64,000 nucleotides of DNA from Halobacteriales archaeon QS_8_69_26 (GTDB taxonomy: Archaea > Halobacteriota > Halobacteria > Halobacteriales > SW-7-71-33), in NCBI GenBank assembly GCA_003023195.1, contig PXRX01000023.1:91699-155698 (forward strand). The letters run 5' to 3'. Shown one piece after another: positions 16,330 through 24,949 of this stretch. Numbering within the stretch: position 1 is the stretch's first letter; each line of letters begins with the position of its first letter. The notes beneath the pieces are model-generated. The model saw nothing but the letters and a program-made list of their open reading frames with translations, had not been told where the DNA came from and made no database searches. Both the position numbers and the translations under genes were made by a program.

Positions 16330-17448
16330 ATGAGCTCTAGCGGTAGTAAAACCCAGCAGATCCGTTCGCTGAGCGACCTCGAAGTGGTCGTGGACACGGA
16401 CTTCCACCTGACCGAGCGCCAGGAGGACTTCCTCCCGTACCTCGACGACCCGTTCGACAGCCTACTGAACCGGGAGACGGGAGGTGACGACTACGGGTTC
16501 CTGAGCAGCCTCTTCCCGTCCCACGGGATGCTCGGGCCGGTCACCATCGGCAAGGTGGACAATCCCCCGGTACGGACGAAACGGCAGGTCCTCGACGGCA
16601 AGGAACTGATCGAGTGGGACCGTGCCATCGTGACGCCGACGCTGAACCTGTACCTGGGCGGGGTCCACCACCACGAACTCGCGGCCGCCCTGGCCTCGGC
16701 GTACAACGAGTGGATCTTGGACGAGATACTCGACCCCGACGAGGGGATATACGGCGCCGCGGTCGTCGCGCCACAGCGCCCGGCCGAGATGGCCGAGGAG
16801 ATAGACGACCGGGCGGACGAGGAGGGCATCGTCGCCATCATGCTCCCCTCCAGCATCTGTAACCCCATCTTCGGCGACGACAAGTACCACCCCATCTACC
16901 GTGCGGCCGAGGACGCGAGACTGCCGATCATGATGCACAACGCCGCCGGGGCGACGATGATCCGCTTCCCCTCCCAGTGGCAGGCGATGAAGCGCCAACT
17001 ACCGATCCACGTGACCGCCCACCCGATGATGCACATGGTCAACATCGCCGACATGCTGACCCAGGGGATCCCGGAACGGTTCCCGGACCTGGAGTTCGTG
17101 ATCCAGGAGTCCGGCCTCGGCTGGTATCCCTACTTCATGCGCCGGATGGACCACGATTACCGGGCCGCGAAGTACGACGCGCCCCTCCTGGAGAAGATGC
17201 CCAGCGAGTACCTGGCCGACCAGTTCTACCTCACCAGCCAGCCAGTGGAGGGAGACGACGACCCCGCCTACCTCCAGAGCGTCATCGAAGCGTTCGACGG
17301 CCAGAACAACCTCATGTTCTCCTCGGACTACCCCCACTTCGACTTCGACATGTCCGAGGAAATCCTCAAGACGATCCGCGGCAACTTCGAGGTGGACGAG
17401 GTCAAGAACATCTACGGCGAGACCGCCGAGGACCTGTTCGCCTTCTAG
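16330..17448 (+). CDS. Amidohydrolase 2 family protein (ACMSD-like metal-dependent hydrolase/decarboxylase)
   Basis: A 372-residue TIM-barrel hydrolase. Metal-site motifs are visible: DTDFHL near the N-terminus, IMMHNAAG and HVTAHPMMHM in the middle, and SSDYPHFDFD near the C-terminus. The family includes 2-amino-3-carboxymuconate semialdehyde decarboxylase and related enzymes that act on aromatic ring-cleavage products. The start at 16330 is chosen because TTTATAT lies 29 nt upstream; the frame opens earlier at 16303 inside the TATA box. The Rieske gene follows after three bases. Confidence 0.88.
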   Translation: MSSSGSKTQQIRSLSDLEVVVDTDFHLTERQEDFLPYLDDPFDSLLNRETGGDDYGFLSSLFPSHGMLGPVTIGKVDNPPVRTKRQVLDGKELIEWDRAIVTPTLNLYLGGVHHHELAAALASAYNEWILDEILDPDEGIYGAAVVAPQRPAEMAEEIDDRADEEGIVAIMLPSSICNPIFGDDKYHPIYRAAEDARLPIMMHNAAGATMIRFPSQWQAMKRQLPIHVTAHPMMHMVNIADMLTQGIPERFPDLEFVIQESGLGWYPYFMRRMDHDYRAAKYDAPLLEKMPSEYLADQFYLTSQPVEGDDDPAYLQSVIEAFDGQNNLMFSSDYPHFDFDMSEEILKTIRGNFEVDEVKNIYGETAEDLFAF

Positions 17449-17451
17449 GCC

Positions 17452-17913
17452 ATGCCCGACGACGAACCCGCCGGAGCGGACGCAGATGCCGGCGTCGAGG
17501 AGGGGAACACAGACGGGGCCGACCGGGGGACGGCTGCCGAAGGCCTCGACGATGTCGATCCCGACCAGTTACGTCCCGTGATCGCATCGGGGGAACTCGA
17601 GGACGGCGACCGGGTCATCGCGGAGATCGACGGCCGCGAGATCGCCGTCTTCCGGGTTAACGGGGAACTCTACGCGCTGTTGAACTACTGTACCCACCAG
17701 GGCGGACCGGTCTGCGAGGGACTCCTGTCCGGGACGCTCGGCATGGACGAGGACGGGACGTTCACCTGGGATCGCGAGGGCAAGGTGATCGCCTGTCCCT
17801 GGCACGGCTGGGAGTTCGACATCACCGACGGCTACCACCTCGCCAGCGAACGGTACCGGATCCCCACCTACCCCGTGACAGAACGCGACGGCCAGATATA
17901 CGTCGTCCTGTAG
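17452..17913 (+). CDS. Rieske [2Fe-2S] ferredoxin
   Basis: A 153-residue Rieske protein. The cluster ligands are in CTHQGGPVC and CPWHGWEF (C-x-H and C-x2-H). An acidic, low-complexity N-terminal extension of about 45 residues precedes the domain. No oxygenase catalytic domain is present, so it is a free electron carrier of the kind that serves Rieske oxygenases, or a subunit of another redox enzyme. It begins three bases after the amidohydrolase stop, so the two are co-transcribed. A partner oxygenase is not in this window. Confidence 0.9.
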   Translation: MPDDEPAGADADAGVEEGNTDGADRGTAAEGLDDVDPDQLRPVIASGELEDGDRVIAEIDGREIAVFRVNGELYALLNYCTHQGGPVCEGLLSGTLGMDEDGTFTWDREGKVIACPWHGWEFDITDGYHLASERYRIPTYPVTERDGQIYVVL

Positions 17914-18589
17914 CCTCCCGGCGCGATGTTCGACGGGGGCCGCGTCGAACGCCCCGCGACGGGTACCGTTCCGGGAAGTCCCGATCGGCCGGGAACACAT
18001 CCCGAAACTCTTCCTATCTTAGATCGTATCTATTCCTATAAACATAATCCTACACTGTATTATTGTATTCTTATGAATAAGGTTTTCTCTGCGTCGTCGC
18101 CCGGACCCGTTCCGGTGGCAGTCGATCTGCGATCGGGCCGTTGATCGTCAGTAAATGGTCCGAAATACGAAGAAATCGACATCCGGGAGTATCTCGCGGC
18201 AGTACTCTGCTGTCGTCCTGTTCCCCGGTTCCGGGACGACACGAAACGCGATTTACAGCCCGTAGAGCATCCGATAAGGGATCTGTAGCAGTGATACGTG
18301 TGTCGCCGACGACTCCAGGGGCGATCCCCGTTGTTAACATAAAAATACTTATGGTATAAGCTAAATATAGAAATAAAATAAATCCTGTTTGTAGATCATC
18401 GATTCGGGGCTCCTTCCTCGGTCCATCGTCGTTGGTCGCGGGCGTCGAACCTGGGCGGTCGGCGGACACTGGATCGGTCCTGGGCGGACCGGGGATGTCG
18501 ACGGTTACCCGGCCCCCTGCGGCCCCGGGGATCCACCTGGCGACCGCCGGTGTGCGCATCCTTTTGTGGCCGGCGACGAATCGTGGGGC
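17914..18589. other. 676-bp AT-rich intergenic region
   Basis: This stretch is far more AT-rich than the rest, with the densest parts at about 18010-18075 and 18335-18400. Open frames on both strands have no recognisable features and are not supported. It may hold the remains of a lost gene or a nucleoid-protein binding region. A plausible TATA-like box for the VOC gene lies at about 18560. Confidence 0.55.
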
Positions 18590-18994
18590 ATGATCGCGGG
18601 ATGTCACCACGTCGGTCTGGTGGTCGACGACTACGTGCGAACGGTCGAGTTCTACCGGGACGTGCTGGGCGGCGAGGTAACGACCGAAACGGACGTCGAT
18701 GAGAAGGTCCGGGTGGCCTTCGTCGACCTTCCCGACCACGCGGTCGAGGTAATCGTCCGCGAGGAACGGGGGACGGAACTGGACGACCTCCTCGACGTGC
18801 TCCGGGAACGTTCGGACTACCACGTCGCGTACGTCGTCCCGGACGTCGAGGCGGCGATGGTCGCCCTCGAACGCGAGGGGTACCGGCTGTTCGACGAGAC
18901 GCCCGTCGAGGGCCTGGGCCCCTACGTCCGGGCGTTCGTCCACCCGGCGGACGTTCCGGGGATCCCGGTCGAACTCGTCGAACTCGACGGGTGA
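18590..18994 (+). CDS. VOC family protein (glyoxalase / methylmalonyl-CoA epimerase-like)
   Basis: A 134-residue protein with the paired beta-alpha-beta-beta-beta fold of the vicinal-oxygen-chelate family. The opening CHHVGLVVDDYVRTVEFYRD supplies the metal histidine, and PVELVELDG at the end supplies the closing glutamate. The ATG at 18590 is preferred over a GTG at 18566. Members include lactoylglutathione lyase, ring-cleaving dioxygenases and methylmalonyl-CoA epimerase. Because of the location near catabolic genes, a dioxygenase- or epimerase-like role is possible; the sequence does not decide. Confidence 0.82.
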   Translation: MIAGCHHVGLVVDDYVRTVEFYRDVLGGEVTTETDVDEKVRVAFVDLPDHAVEVIVREERGTELDDLLDVLRERSDYHVAYVVPDVEAAMVALEREGYRLFDETPVEGLGPYVRAFVHPADVPGIPVELVELDG

Positions 18995-19019
18995 ACGCCC
19001 GTCGCGGGAGGTCGGCCGG

Positions 19020-19979
19020 TCACTCCTCCGCGTCGAGTACCCGACGGAGCGTCGCGAGTCGTTCGTCCCGGCGTCGGGTCACGGCCTCGGCCGGTTCGTC
19101 GTACTCGAGGAACCCGGCCCCGTCCTCGACGCCACCCCGGCCGCGGTCGACGTGGTCGGCGAACAACTCGCCCGGTTCGTCGTCGTCACAGAGGTGTGGG
19201 TACAGTCCCTCGGCGATCGTCTCGAACAGTTCGAGTCCGGCGATGTCCACCGTCTCGAACGGGCCGACGACCGCGGTCCGCCGGGCGTAGCCGTCCCGGA
19301 CCGCCCGGTTGACGTCCTCCACGGAGGCGACGCCGGCCTCGACGATGTGGACGCACTCCCGCAGGACCGCGAACTGGATCCGGTTCCAGACGAACCCGGG
19401 GACGTCGCGGCGAACGACGACCGGATCGCGGTCGACCCGTTCGACGAACGCCTGCGTTCGTCGGAGCGTCTCCGTCGACGTCTCCTCGCCGGCGACCACC
19501 TCCACCGGGCAGAGCAGGTATGGCGGGTACCACCAGTGACAGCCGACGACCCGGTCCCCGTGGCCCGGCGCCCCCTCCGCGACGTCGGTGACCTGGAGGC
19601 TCGACGTATTCGTCGCCAGCACCGCGTCGGTCGTGGCCCGCGCCGCCCGCTCGAACACCTCGCGCTTGATCGCGAGGTCCTCGCTGACGGTTTCGAGCAC
19701 CAGGTCGGTCCCCGCGACGCCGTCGGCCAAATCGAGGGTGAATCCGGTCCGGTCGAGCACCGCGTCGGACGGCGTGTCGTCGGTCCCGGTCGGGGCGTCG
19801 GCGATCCCTCGCTCGTCGAGGAACTCCACGACGTCCGCGATGGTTTCCCGGGCGGCGTCGAGGTTCGACTGCCGGTGGTCGATCAGCGTAACGTCGAGGC
19901 CACAGAGCGCGAACTGGACCGCGAGGCCGGTGCCCATCGCACCCGCGCCGACGACCGCCGTCCGTTCCGTCCGGTTCAT
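19020..19979 (-). CDS. 3-hydroxyacyl-CoA dehydrogenase family protein
   Basis: A 319-residue NAD-dependent dehydrogenase. The Rossmann loop is VVGAGAMGTG, the catalytic serine region TNTSSLQV, and the catalytic histidine is in GCHWWYPPYL. In true fatty-acid enzymes this reads G-x-H-F-F-N-P; the WWYPP version is typical of relatives acting on other hydroxy acids such as L-gulonate or carnitine. The ATG at 19979 is supported by a TATA-like stretch at about 20003-20010 upstream. It is convergent with the VOC gene and divergent from ilvD. Confidence 0.86.
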   Translation of the reverse strand: MNRTERTAVVGAGAMGTGLAVQFALCGLDVTLIDHRQSNLDAARETIADVVEFLDERGIADAPTGTDDTPSDAVLDRTGFTLDLADGVAGTDLVLETVSEDLAIKREVFERAARATTDAVLATNTSSLQVTDVAEGAPGHGDRVVGCHWWYPPYLLCPVEVVAGEETSTETLRRTQAFVERVDRDPVVVRRDVPGFVWNRIQFAVLRECVHIVEAGVASVEDVNRAVRDGYARRTAVVGPFETVDIAGLELFETIAEGLYPHLCDDDEPGELFADHVDRGRGGVEDGAGFLEYDEPAEAVTRRRDERLATLRRVLDAEE

Positions 19980-20092
19980 GAGGAGTGGATCCACGTCGCG
20001 GGGGAAATACCCCGGGGTCGGCTGGCATCTCGCGGTGCGGTCCAAATTGGCGTGACCGGGACCGTTATGGGGCGTCTCCCCCGAACTCACCC

Positions 20093-21865
20093 ATGAGCAC
20101 TCCCGAGGACGCCGACGGCACGGAAGAGTCCGGATCGCGGGGGGACCCCGAGGGATCCGGCAAGCTCGACCACCTCCCGAGCAACGACGTCACCGAAGGA
20201 CCCGAACGCGCCCCGCACCGGGCGATGTTCCGGGCGATGGGCTACGACGACGCCGACTTCGACTCCCCGATGATCGGCATCCCGAACCCGGCGGCCGACG
20301 TCACGCCCTGCAACGTCCACCTCGACGACGTGGCCGACGCGGCCTGGAACGGGGCCGACGAGGCGGGTGGGATGCCGGTAGAGTTCGGGACCATCACCAT
20401 CTCCGACGCCATCTCGATGGGGACGGAGGGGATGAAGGCGTCGTTGATATCACGGGAGGTGATCGCGGACAGCGTCGAACTCGTCGCGTTCGGGGAGCGG
20501 GTGGACGGCCTCGTCACCGTCGGTGGCTGTGACAAGAACCTCCCCGGGATGATGATGGCCGCCATCCGGACCGACCTCCCCTCGGTCTTCCTGTACGGCG
20601 GGTCGATCATGCCCGGCGAACACGAGGGCCGGGACGTAACCATCGTCCAGGTGTTCGAGGGCGTCGGCGCGTACGCCGCCGGCGAGATGAGCGAAGACGA
20701 ACTCGACGACCTGGAGCGCAACGCCTGTCCGGGCGCGGGGTCCTGCGGCGGGATGTTCACCGCCAACACGATGGCGACGGTCTCGGAGGCCATCGGCCTC
20801 GCACCCCTCGGGAGCGCGTCCGCCCCCGCCGAGGACGAGGCCCGCTACGAGGTGGCCCACCGGGCCGGGGAACTCGCGGTCGAGGTGGTCGAGGAGGACC
20901 GCCGGCCCTCCGACGTCCTCTCCCGGAAGTCCTTCGAGAACGCGATGGCCGTCGGGACGGCGGTCGGCGGGTCGACGAACCAGGTGCTCCACCTCCTCGC
21001 CCTGGCGGCCGAGGCGGGCGTCGACCTCGACGTGGCGGAGTTCGACCGGGTCTCCCGGCGTACGCCGAAGGTAGCGGACTTCCAGCCCGGTGGGTCACAC
21101 GTCATGAACGACCTCCACGAGGTCGGGGGCGTTCCGGTCGTTGTCCGCCGCCTGCTGGAGGCCGACCTGCTCCACGGGGACGCCACGACGGTCACCGGTC
21201 GAACGCTTGCGGAGGAGATAGCCCACCTGGAGGAGACCGGCCGGTTGCCCCCCGAGTCGGAGATAGACGCCGAGTTCCTCTCTCCCGTCGAGGAACCGAA
21301 ACAGCCGGAGGGGGCGATCAAGGTCCTCTCGGGCAACCTCGCCCCCGACGGGGCCGTCCTCAAGGCCACGAGCGACGACGTGTTCCGCCACGAGGGCCCG
21401 GCACGGGTCTTCGAGAACGAGGAGGACGCGATGGCCTACGTCCAGGAGGGCCGCGTCGAGAGCGGGGACGTCATCGTGATCCGCAACGAGGGACCACGGG
21501 GCGGCCCGGGGATGCGGGAGATGCTCGGGGTGACCGCCGCCGTCGTCGGGCAGGGGCACGAGGACGACGTCGCCTTGATAACCGACGGACGCTTCTCGGG
21601 CGGGACCCGGGGCCCGATGATCGGTCACGTCGCGCCCGAGGCGTTCGTCGGCGGACCGATCGGCGCCCTGCGGGACGGCGACACCGTCCGGATCGACGTG
21701 CCGGACCGGACGCTGGCGGTCGATCTCCCGGACTCGGAGATCGATCGACGGCTGGCGGAGCGGGAGGACCCGGAGCCAGCGTACGATTCGGGGGTCTTGG
21801 CGAAGTACGGCCGGGACTTCGGATCGGCCGCCGACGGCGCGGTGACGAACCCCGGAGTCGAGTGA
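20093..21865 (+). CDS. ilvD: Dihydroxy-acid dehydratase
   Basis: A 590-residue Fe-S enzyme converting 2,3-dihydroxy-isovalerate or -methylvalerate to the 2-oxo acids of valine, isoleucine and pantothenate synthesis. Signature motifs are TVGGCDKNLPGMMM and ACPGAGSCGGMFTANTM (cluster cysteines), and the C-terminal GRFSGGTRGP. The ATG at 20093 is chosen over upstream frame extension; the first about 45 residues are an acidic extension common in halophilic versions. It shares a short divergent promoter region with the hydroxyacyl-CoA dehydrogenase gene. Confidence 0.95.
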   Translation: MSTPEDADGTEESGSRGDPEGSGKLDHLPSNDVTEGPERAPHRAMFRAMGYDDADFDSPMIGIPNPAADVTPCNVHLDDVADAAWNGADEAGGMPVEFGTITISDAISMGTEGMKASLISREVIADSVELVAFGERVDGLVTVGGCDKNLPGMMMAAIRTDLPSVFLYGGSIMPGEHEGRDVTIVQVFEGVGAYAAGEMSEDELDDLERNACPGAGSCGGMFTANTMATVSEAIGLAPLGSASAPAEDEARYEVAHRAGELAVEVVEEDRRPSDVLSRKSFENAMAVGTAVGGSTNQVLHLLALAAEAGVDLDVAEFDRVSRRTPKVADFQPGGSHVMNDLHEVGGVPVVVRRLLEADLLHGDATTVTGRTLAEEIAHLEETGRLPPESEIDAEFLSPVEEPKQPEGAIKVLSGNLAPDGAVLKATSDDVFRHEGPARVFENEEDAMAYVQEGRVESGDVIVIRNEGPRGGPGMREMLGVTAAVVGQGHEDDVALITDGRFSGGTRGPMIGHVAPEAFVGGPIGALRDGDTVRIDVPDRTLAVDLPDSEIDRRLAEREDPEPAYDSGVLAKYGRDFGSAADGAVTNPGVE

Positions 21866-21994
21866 CGGGAGGAGCCCGACCGAACCCCGGGCACCGACCC
21901 CGGAGTCGAGTGAGGGTCGCGCACCGCCGCGTAACGGTGACGCCCCTCGATCGAACCCCCGACGGACACCGGAGGGGACCCGCGTCCGCGACCC

Positions 21995-24658
21995 TCAGTG
22001 CGAGTCGTACAGGTCCGACAGCCGGTCGCGGAGGTAGATGACGTCCTCGTAGCGGTCGGCCTTCTCCTTGGCGAGGGCGGTGAGGAGGACGTCGTCGAGT
22101 TCGGGGGGCAGACCGGTGTCGACGGCAGTCGGGGGATCCGGCTCCTCGGCGACGACCGCCTCCATCACGCTGGCGGATCCCCCCTCGAACGGCGGCACTC
22201 CGGTGAACAGTTCGTAGAAGACGGCCCCGAGCTGGTAGATGTCCGTCGACTGGTCGGGGAGGCCACGGTCCTCCTCGACCTGCTCCGGGGCGGCGTAGGC
22301 CGGCGAGAACCCCTCGACCCCCGTCGAGCGCGCCAGCATGAACTCCGCCAGCCCCCAGTCGGCCACCTTCGGCACCGGCCAGGTCTCGCCGGTCGAGCGG
22401 AACAGGACGTTCTCCGGCTTCAGGTCCAGGTGGGCGACGCCCCGCGTGTGGGCGTGGCGGACCGCCCTCGTGATCGTCAGTGCAGTCCAGAGAGCCTGGT
22501 CGATCCCGAGGGTCCCGGCGCGGTCCCCCAGGTCGCCGGCGTCCATGTACTCCATGGCGATCCACGGCAGCGGCCGGGAACCCCAGTCGACGACCCCGAC
22601 GATGGCCTCGTGGTCGTCGAGGCTGGCCCAGGTCTCGGCCTCCTCCAGGAACGACTCGACTGTGTCGGCGTCCAGCGTGTTCCGGAACCGGGGTTCCTTG
22701 ACCGCGATGACTGCTTCGCCGACCCCGATGTCGACGGTGGCCTGGTAGACGTCGGCGTTGCCACCCCGACCGATCACCTCGCCGCGCTGGATGTCATCGT
22801 AGGTCAGCGAGAGGTCCGGGGCCAGCGGTACGGAGGACGGTTCCCCCGAGGGGCGACCGACGCCACCGACGACGCTCCCGTCCGGGGATCCGCCGTGGGC
22901 CGACCCGTCGACGGGGTCCTCGTCGGGTGTGCGTGAGGATCCGCCGTGGGCCGACCCGTCGACGGGGTCCTCGTCGGGTGTGCGTGAGGATCCGTCTCCG
23001 GCCGCCCCGTCGCCCGGGTCCGCTTCCGGTTTCCCGTCGGATCCGCCGGCGGGCCCGTCGTCCGCTTCCCGTCCGGCGGGTGGGGGAGACCCACCGTCGG
23101 ACGGACCGTCGCCCGGTCGTGCGTCCGGAGCACCGGGGGATCCGACCCCGTCCCGTTCGTCGTCCCCCGGTGAACCGTCCCCGTCCCCGCCGCGGCGACC
23201 CCAGGCGACGCCAGCGGTCAGGGCCGCCAGGGTCGCCACCCCGCCGACTGCCAGGGGGACCACCGGGAGGTCGTCCCCGGACTCGACGGTCGTTCCCGTC
23301 GGGTCGCCGGATCCTCCGGCGGGGGTCGTCCCCCCGTCGGGGGCGGAGGGCGTGCCGCCGCCGGTCGAGGTGGAACCGGTCGTGGCGTCAGTGGTGGCCG
23401 TTCCGGTCGTCGCGTCGTCGCCAGCGGACGTCGTCGCAGTAGTGGCCTGCGTCTCGGTGGCCGTCTCGCCGGTCACCGCGTAGACGTGCCCGTCGTAACT
23501 CCCGACGTAGACCCGTCCGTCCGCGACCGCAACCGCGGACTCGACGTTGTCGCCCGTCCCGAAGGACCAGCGTTCGGTCCCGTCGGCGGCGTCGATGGCG
23601 TAAACGTTCGAGTCGATGCTCCCGACGTAGACGGTGCCCGCCGCGACCGCCGGCGACGTGTGGCGGTCCGTATCGAAGCGCCAGCGAACGTCGCCCGTCG
23701 CGGCGTCGATGGCGTGGAGGTCCCCCGAGAGGCGCCCGCCGACGAACACCGTGGCACCGGACGAGTCCGTGGACCCGCCGACCACCGCTGGCGAGTGAGT
23801 GACGGGGTCGCTGATCCCGGTCCGCCACAGTTCGGTCCCGTCGGCGGCGTCGAGGGCGTAGACCGTCTCGTCCCGGCTTCCGACGAAGACGACGCGGTCC
23901 GTCCCCTCGGCGGCGGGAACCTCGGCGACCGCCGGCGAGGAGGCGACCTCTCCGCCGGTCTCGAACGACCAGCGCTCGCTCCCGTCGGCGTCGATGGCGT
24001 AGACGTGGTCGTCGTCGCTCCCGACGTAGACCGTCCCGTCGAGGACTGCCGGGGACGAATCGACCCAGCTCCCGGTCTCGAAGGACCAGCGTTCGGTCCC
24101 CTCGGCGGCGTCGATGGCGTAGACGTGGTCGTCGTCGCTGCCGACGTAGACCGTCCCGTCGACCACCGTTGGGGAGGAGTAGACCGCTCCCCCCGTCCCG
24201 AAGGACCAGCGTTCGGTTCCGTCGGCGGCGTCGATGGCGTAGACGCGTTCGTCGGCGCTGCCGACGTAGACCGTCCCGTCGACGACCGCCGGCGAGGACT
24301 CGACGTTCGTGCCGGCCTCGAACGACCAGCATTCGGTTCCGTCGGCGGCGTCGATGGCGGAGACGGTGCCGGCGAAGTTCCCGACGTAGACGGTTCCGTC
24401 GACGACCGCCGGCGAGGAGGTCACCCGGTGGCCGGTGTCGAAGCGCCACTCCTCGGTGACCGATCCCACCGGCGCGGGTTCCCCGGCGGCGTGGCCGGTG
24501 TTCGCCGGGTCGTGACCGAAGGTCGGCCAGCCACCGATGGCCGTGGACGCGGCCACGTCCCTGTCGGCACCGGACGCGGTTCGCGACGTCGCGAGGCCGG
24601 CCACCCCACCGCCGAGGGCGGCCGCGAGGAGGTGACGACGAGTGATCCCGCCCGACAT
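21995..24658 (-). CDS. Membrane receptor-like protein: Tat signal, PQQ beta-propeller, TM helix, C-terminal protein kinase
   Basis: An 887-residue protein. Residues 1-30 form a Tat-like signal (TRRHLLAA, then Gly/Ala-rich). Residues about 41-397 are PQQ-like propeller blades of about 40 residues built on SSPAVVDGTVYVG and AIDAADGTERWSF. A Thr-rich stalk leads to a membrane helix at about 464-486. A Gly/Asp/Pro linker (487-618) holds a perfect 17-residue duplication. The kinase domain (619-887) has the glycine loop GRGGNADVY (630-638), the lysine in IAVK (654), HLDLKPEN (743-750), DWG (767-769) and APE. The HRD arginine is leucine and DFG is DWG. The predicted topology is sensor outside and kinase inside. 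An AT-rich promoter element lies about 30 nt before the ATG. Confidence 0.9.
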   Translation of the reverse strand: MSGGITRRHLLAAALGGGVAGLATSRTASGADRDVAASTAIGGWPTFGHDPANTGHAAGEPAPVGSVTEEWRFDTGHRVTSSPAVVDGTVYVGNFAGTVSAIDAADGTECWSFEAGTNVESSPAVVDGTVYVGSADERVYAIDAADGTERWSFGTGGAVYSSPTVVDGTVYVGSDDDHVYAIDAAEGTERWSFETGSWVDSSPAVLDGTVYVGSDDDHVYAIDADGSERWSFETGGEVASSPAVAEVPAAEGTDRVVFVGSRDETVYALDAADGTELWRTGISDPVTHSPAVVGGSTDSSGATVFVGGRLSGDLHAIDAATGDVRWRFDTDRHTSPAVAAGTVYVGSIDSNVYAIDAADGTERWSFGTGDNVESAVAVADGRVYVGSYDGHVYAVTGETATETQATTATTSAGDDATTGTATTDATTGSTSTGGGTPSAPDGGTTPAGGSGDPTGTTVESGDDLPVVPLAVGGVATLAALTAGVAWGRRGGDGDGSPGDDERDGVGSPGAPDARPGDGPSDGGSPPPAGREADDGPAGGSDGKPEADPGDGAAGDGSSRTPDEDPVDGSAHGGSSRTPDEDPVDGSAHGGSPDGSVVGGVGRPSGEPSSVPLAPDLSLTYDDIQRGEVIGRGGNADVYQATVDIGVGEAVIAVKEPRFRNTLDADTVESFLEEAETWASLDDHEAIVGVVDWGSRPLPWIAMEYMDAGDLGDRAGTLGIDQALWTALTITRAVRHAHTRGVAHLDLKPENVLFRSTGETWPVPKVADWGLAEFMLARSTGVEGFSPAYAAPEQVEEDRGLPDQSTDIYQLGAVFYELFTGVPPFEGGSASVMEAVVAEEPDPPTAVDTGLPPELDDVLLTALAKEKADRYEDVIYLRDRLSDLYDSH
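22887..22990. repeat. 51-bp direct repeat inside the kinase gene linker
   Basis: Two perfect copies (22887-22937 and 22938-22988) encode a 17-residue unit beginning SRTPDEDPVDG on the leftward strand; a third copy is only started. The unit length is a multiple of three, so the frame is kept. It lengthens the cytoplasmic linker between the membrane helix and the kinase. Confidence 0.85.
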
Positions 24659-24949
24659 TCCCTCCGTCGGGATACTCCACCACGGGTATTCAGCGTTGTG
24701 CCCCCTGGCCACCGCCAGGCGCGACGATCGGTCGGGCCGGGAACCGCTCTTCGAACCGACGGGCCCCCATCCGTTCGACCGATCCGTCCGAAAGACGTAT
24801 TTCCGTTCCCGCAGGATCGAAACCCGAAGACCGGTACGAACGGGAAATCCGGGGATCGACATGGGTGTCCAGGGTTGACGCTGGACGGCCGGAGCGGGTG
24901 GTGCCGGTCCAGTCGCCGACGGACCGGGAGGTGCTGACCCGATCGTCGA
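24659..24949. other. Intergenic region between the kinase gene and the AAA/TPR pseudogene
   Basis: It holds the leftward promoter of the kinase gene (AT-rich element at about 24685-24693). Rightward, a TATA-like ACGTATTTCC lies at about 24797. The frame upstream of the pseudogene stays open but no Walker A motif or signal peptide is recognisable, so the 5' part of that gene appears to be lost here. Confidence 0.5.

Noticed and set aside
18050..18066. TACACTGTA as a seventh dyad operator
   Set aside because: It lacks the second arm and the 4-bp spacer; likewise a half-site-like TTACTGTTA near 52989 was not counted.
18071..18943. Leftward 290-codon frame over the AT-rich gap and VOC gene
   Set aside because: The part over the VOC gene is its antisense shadow and the rest is low-quality translation.
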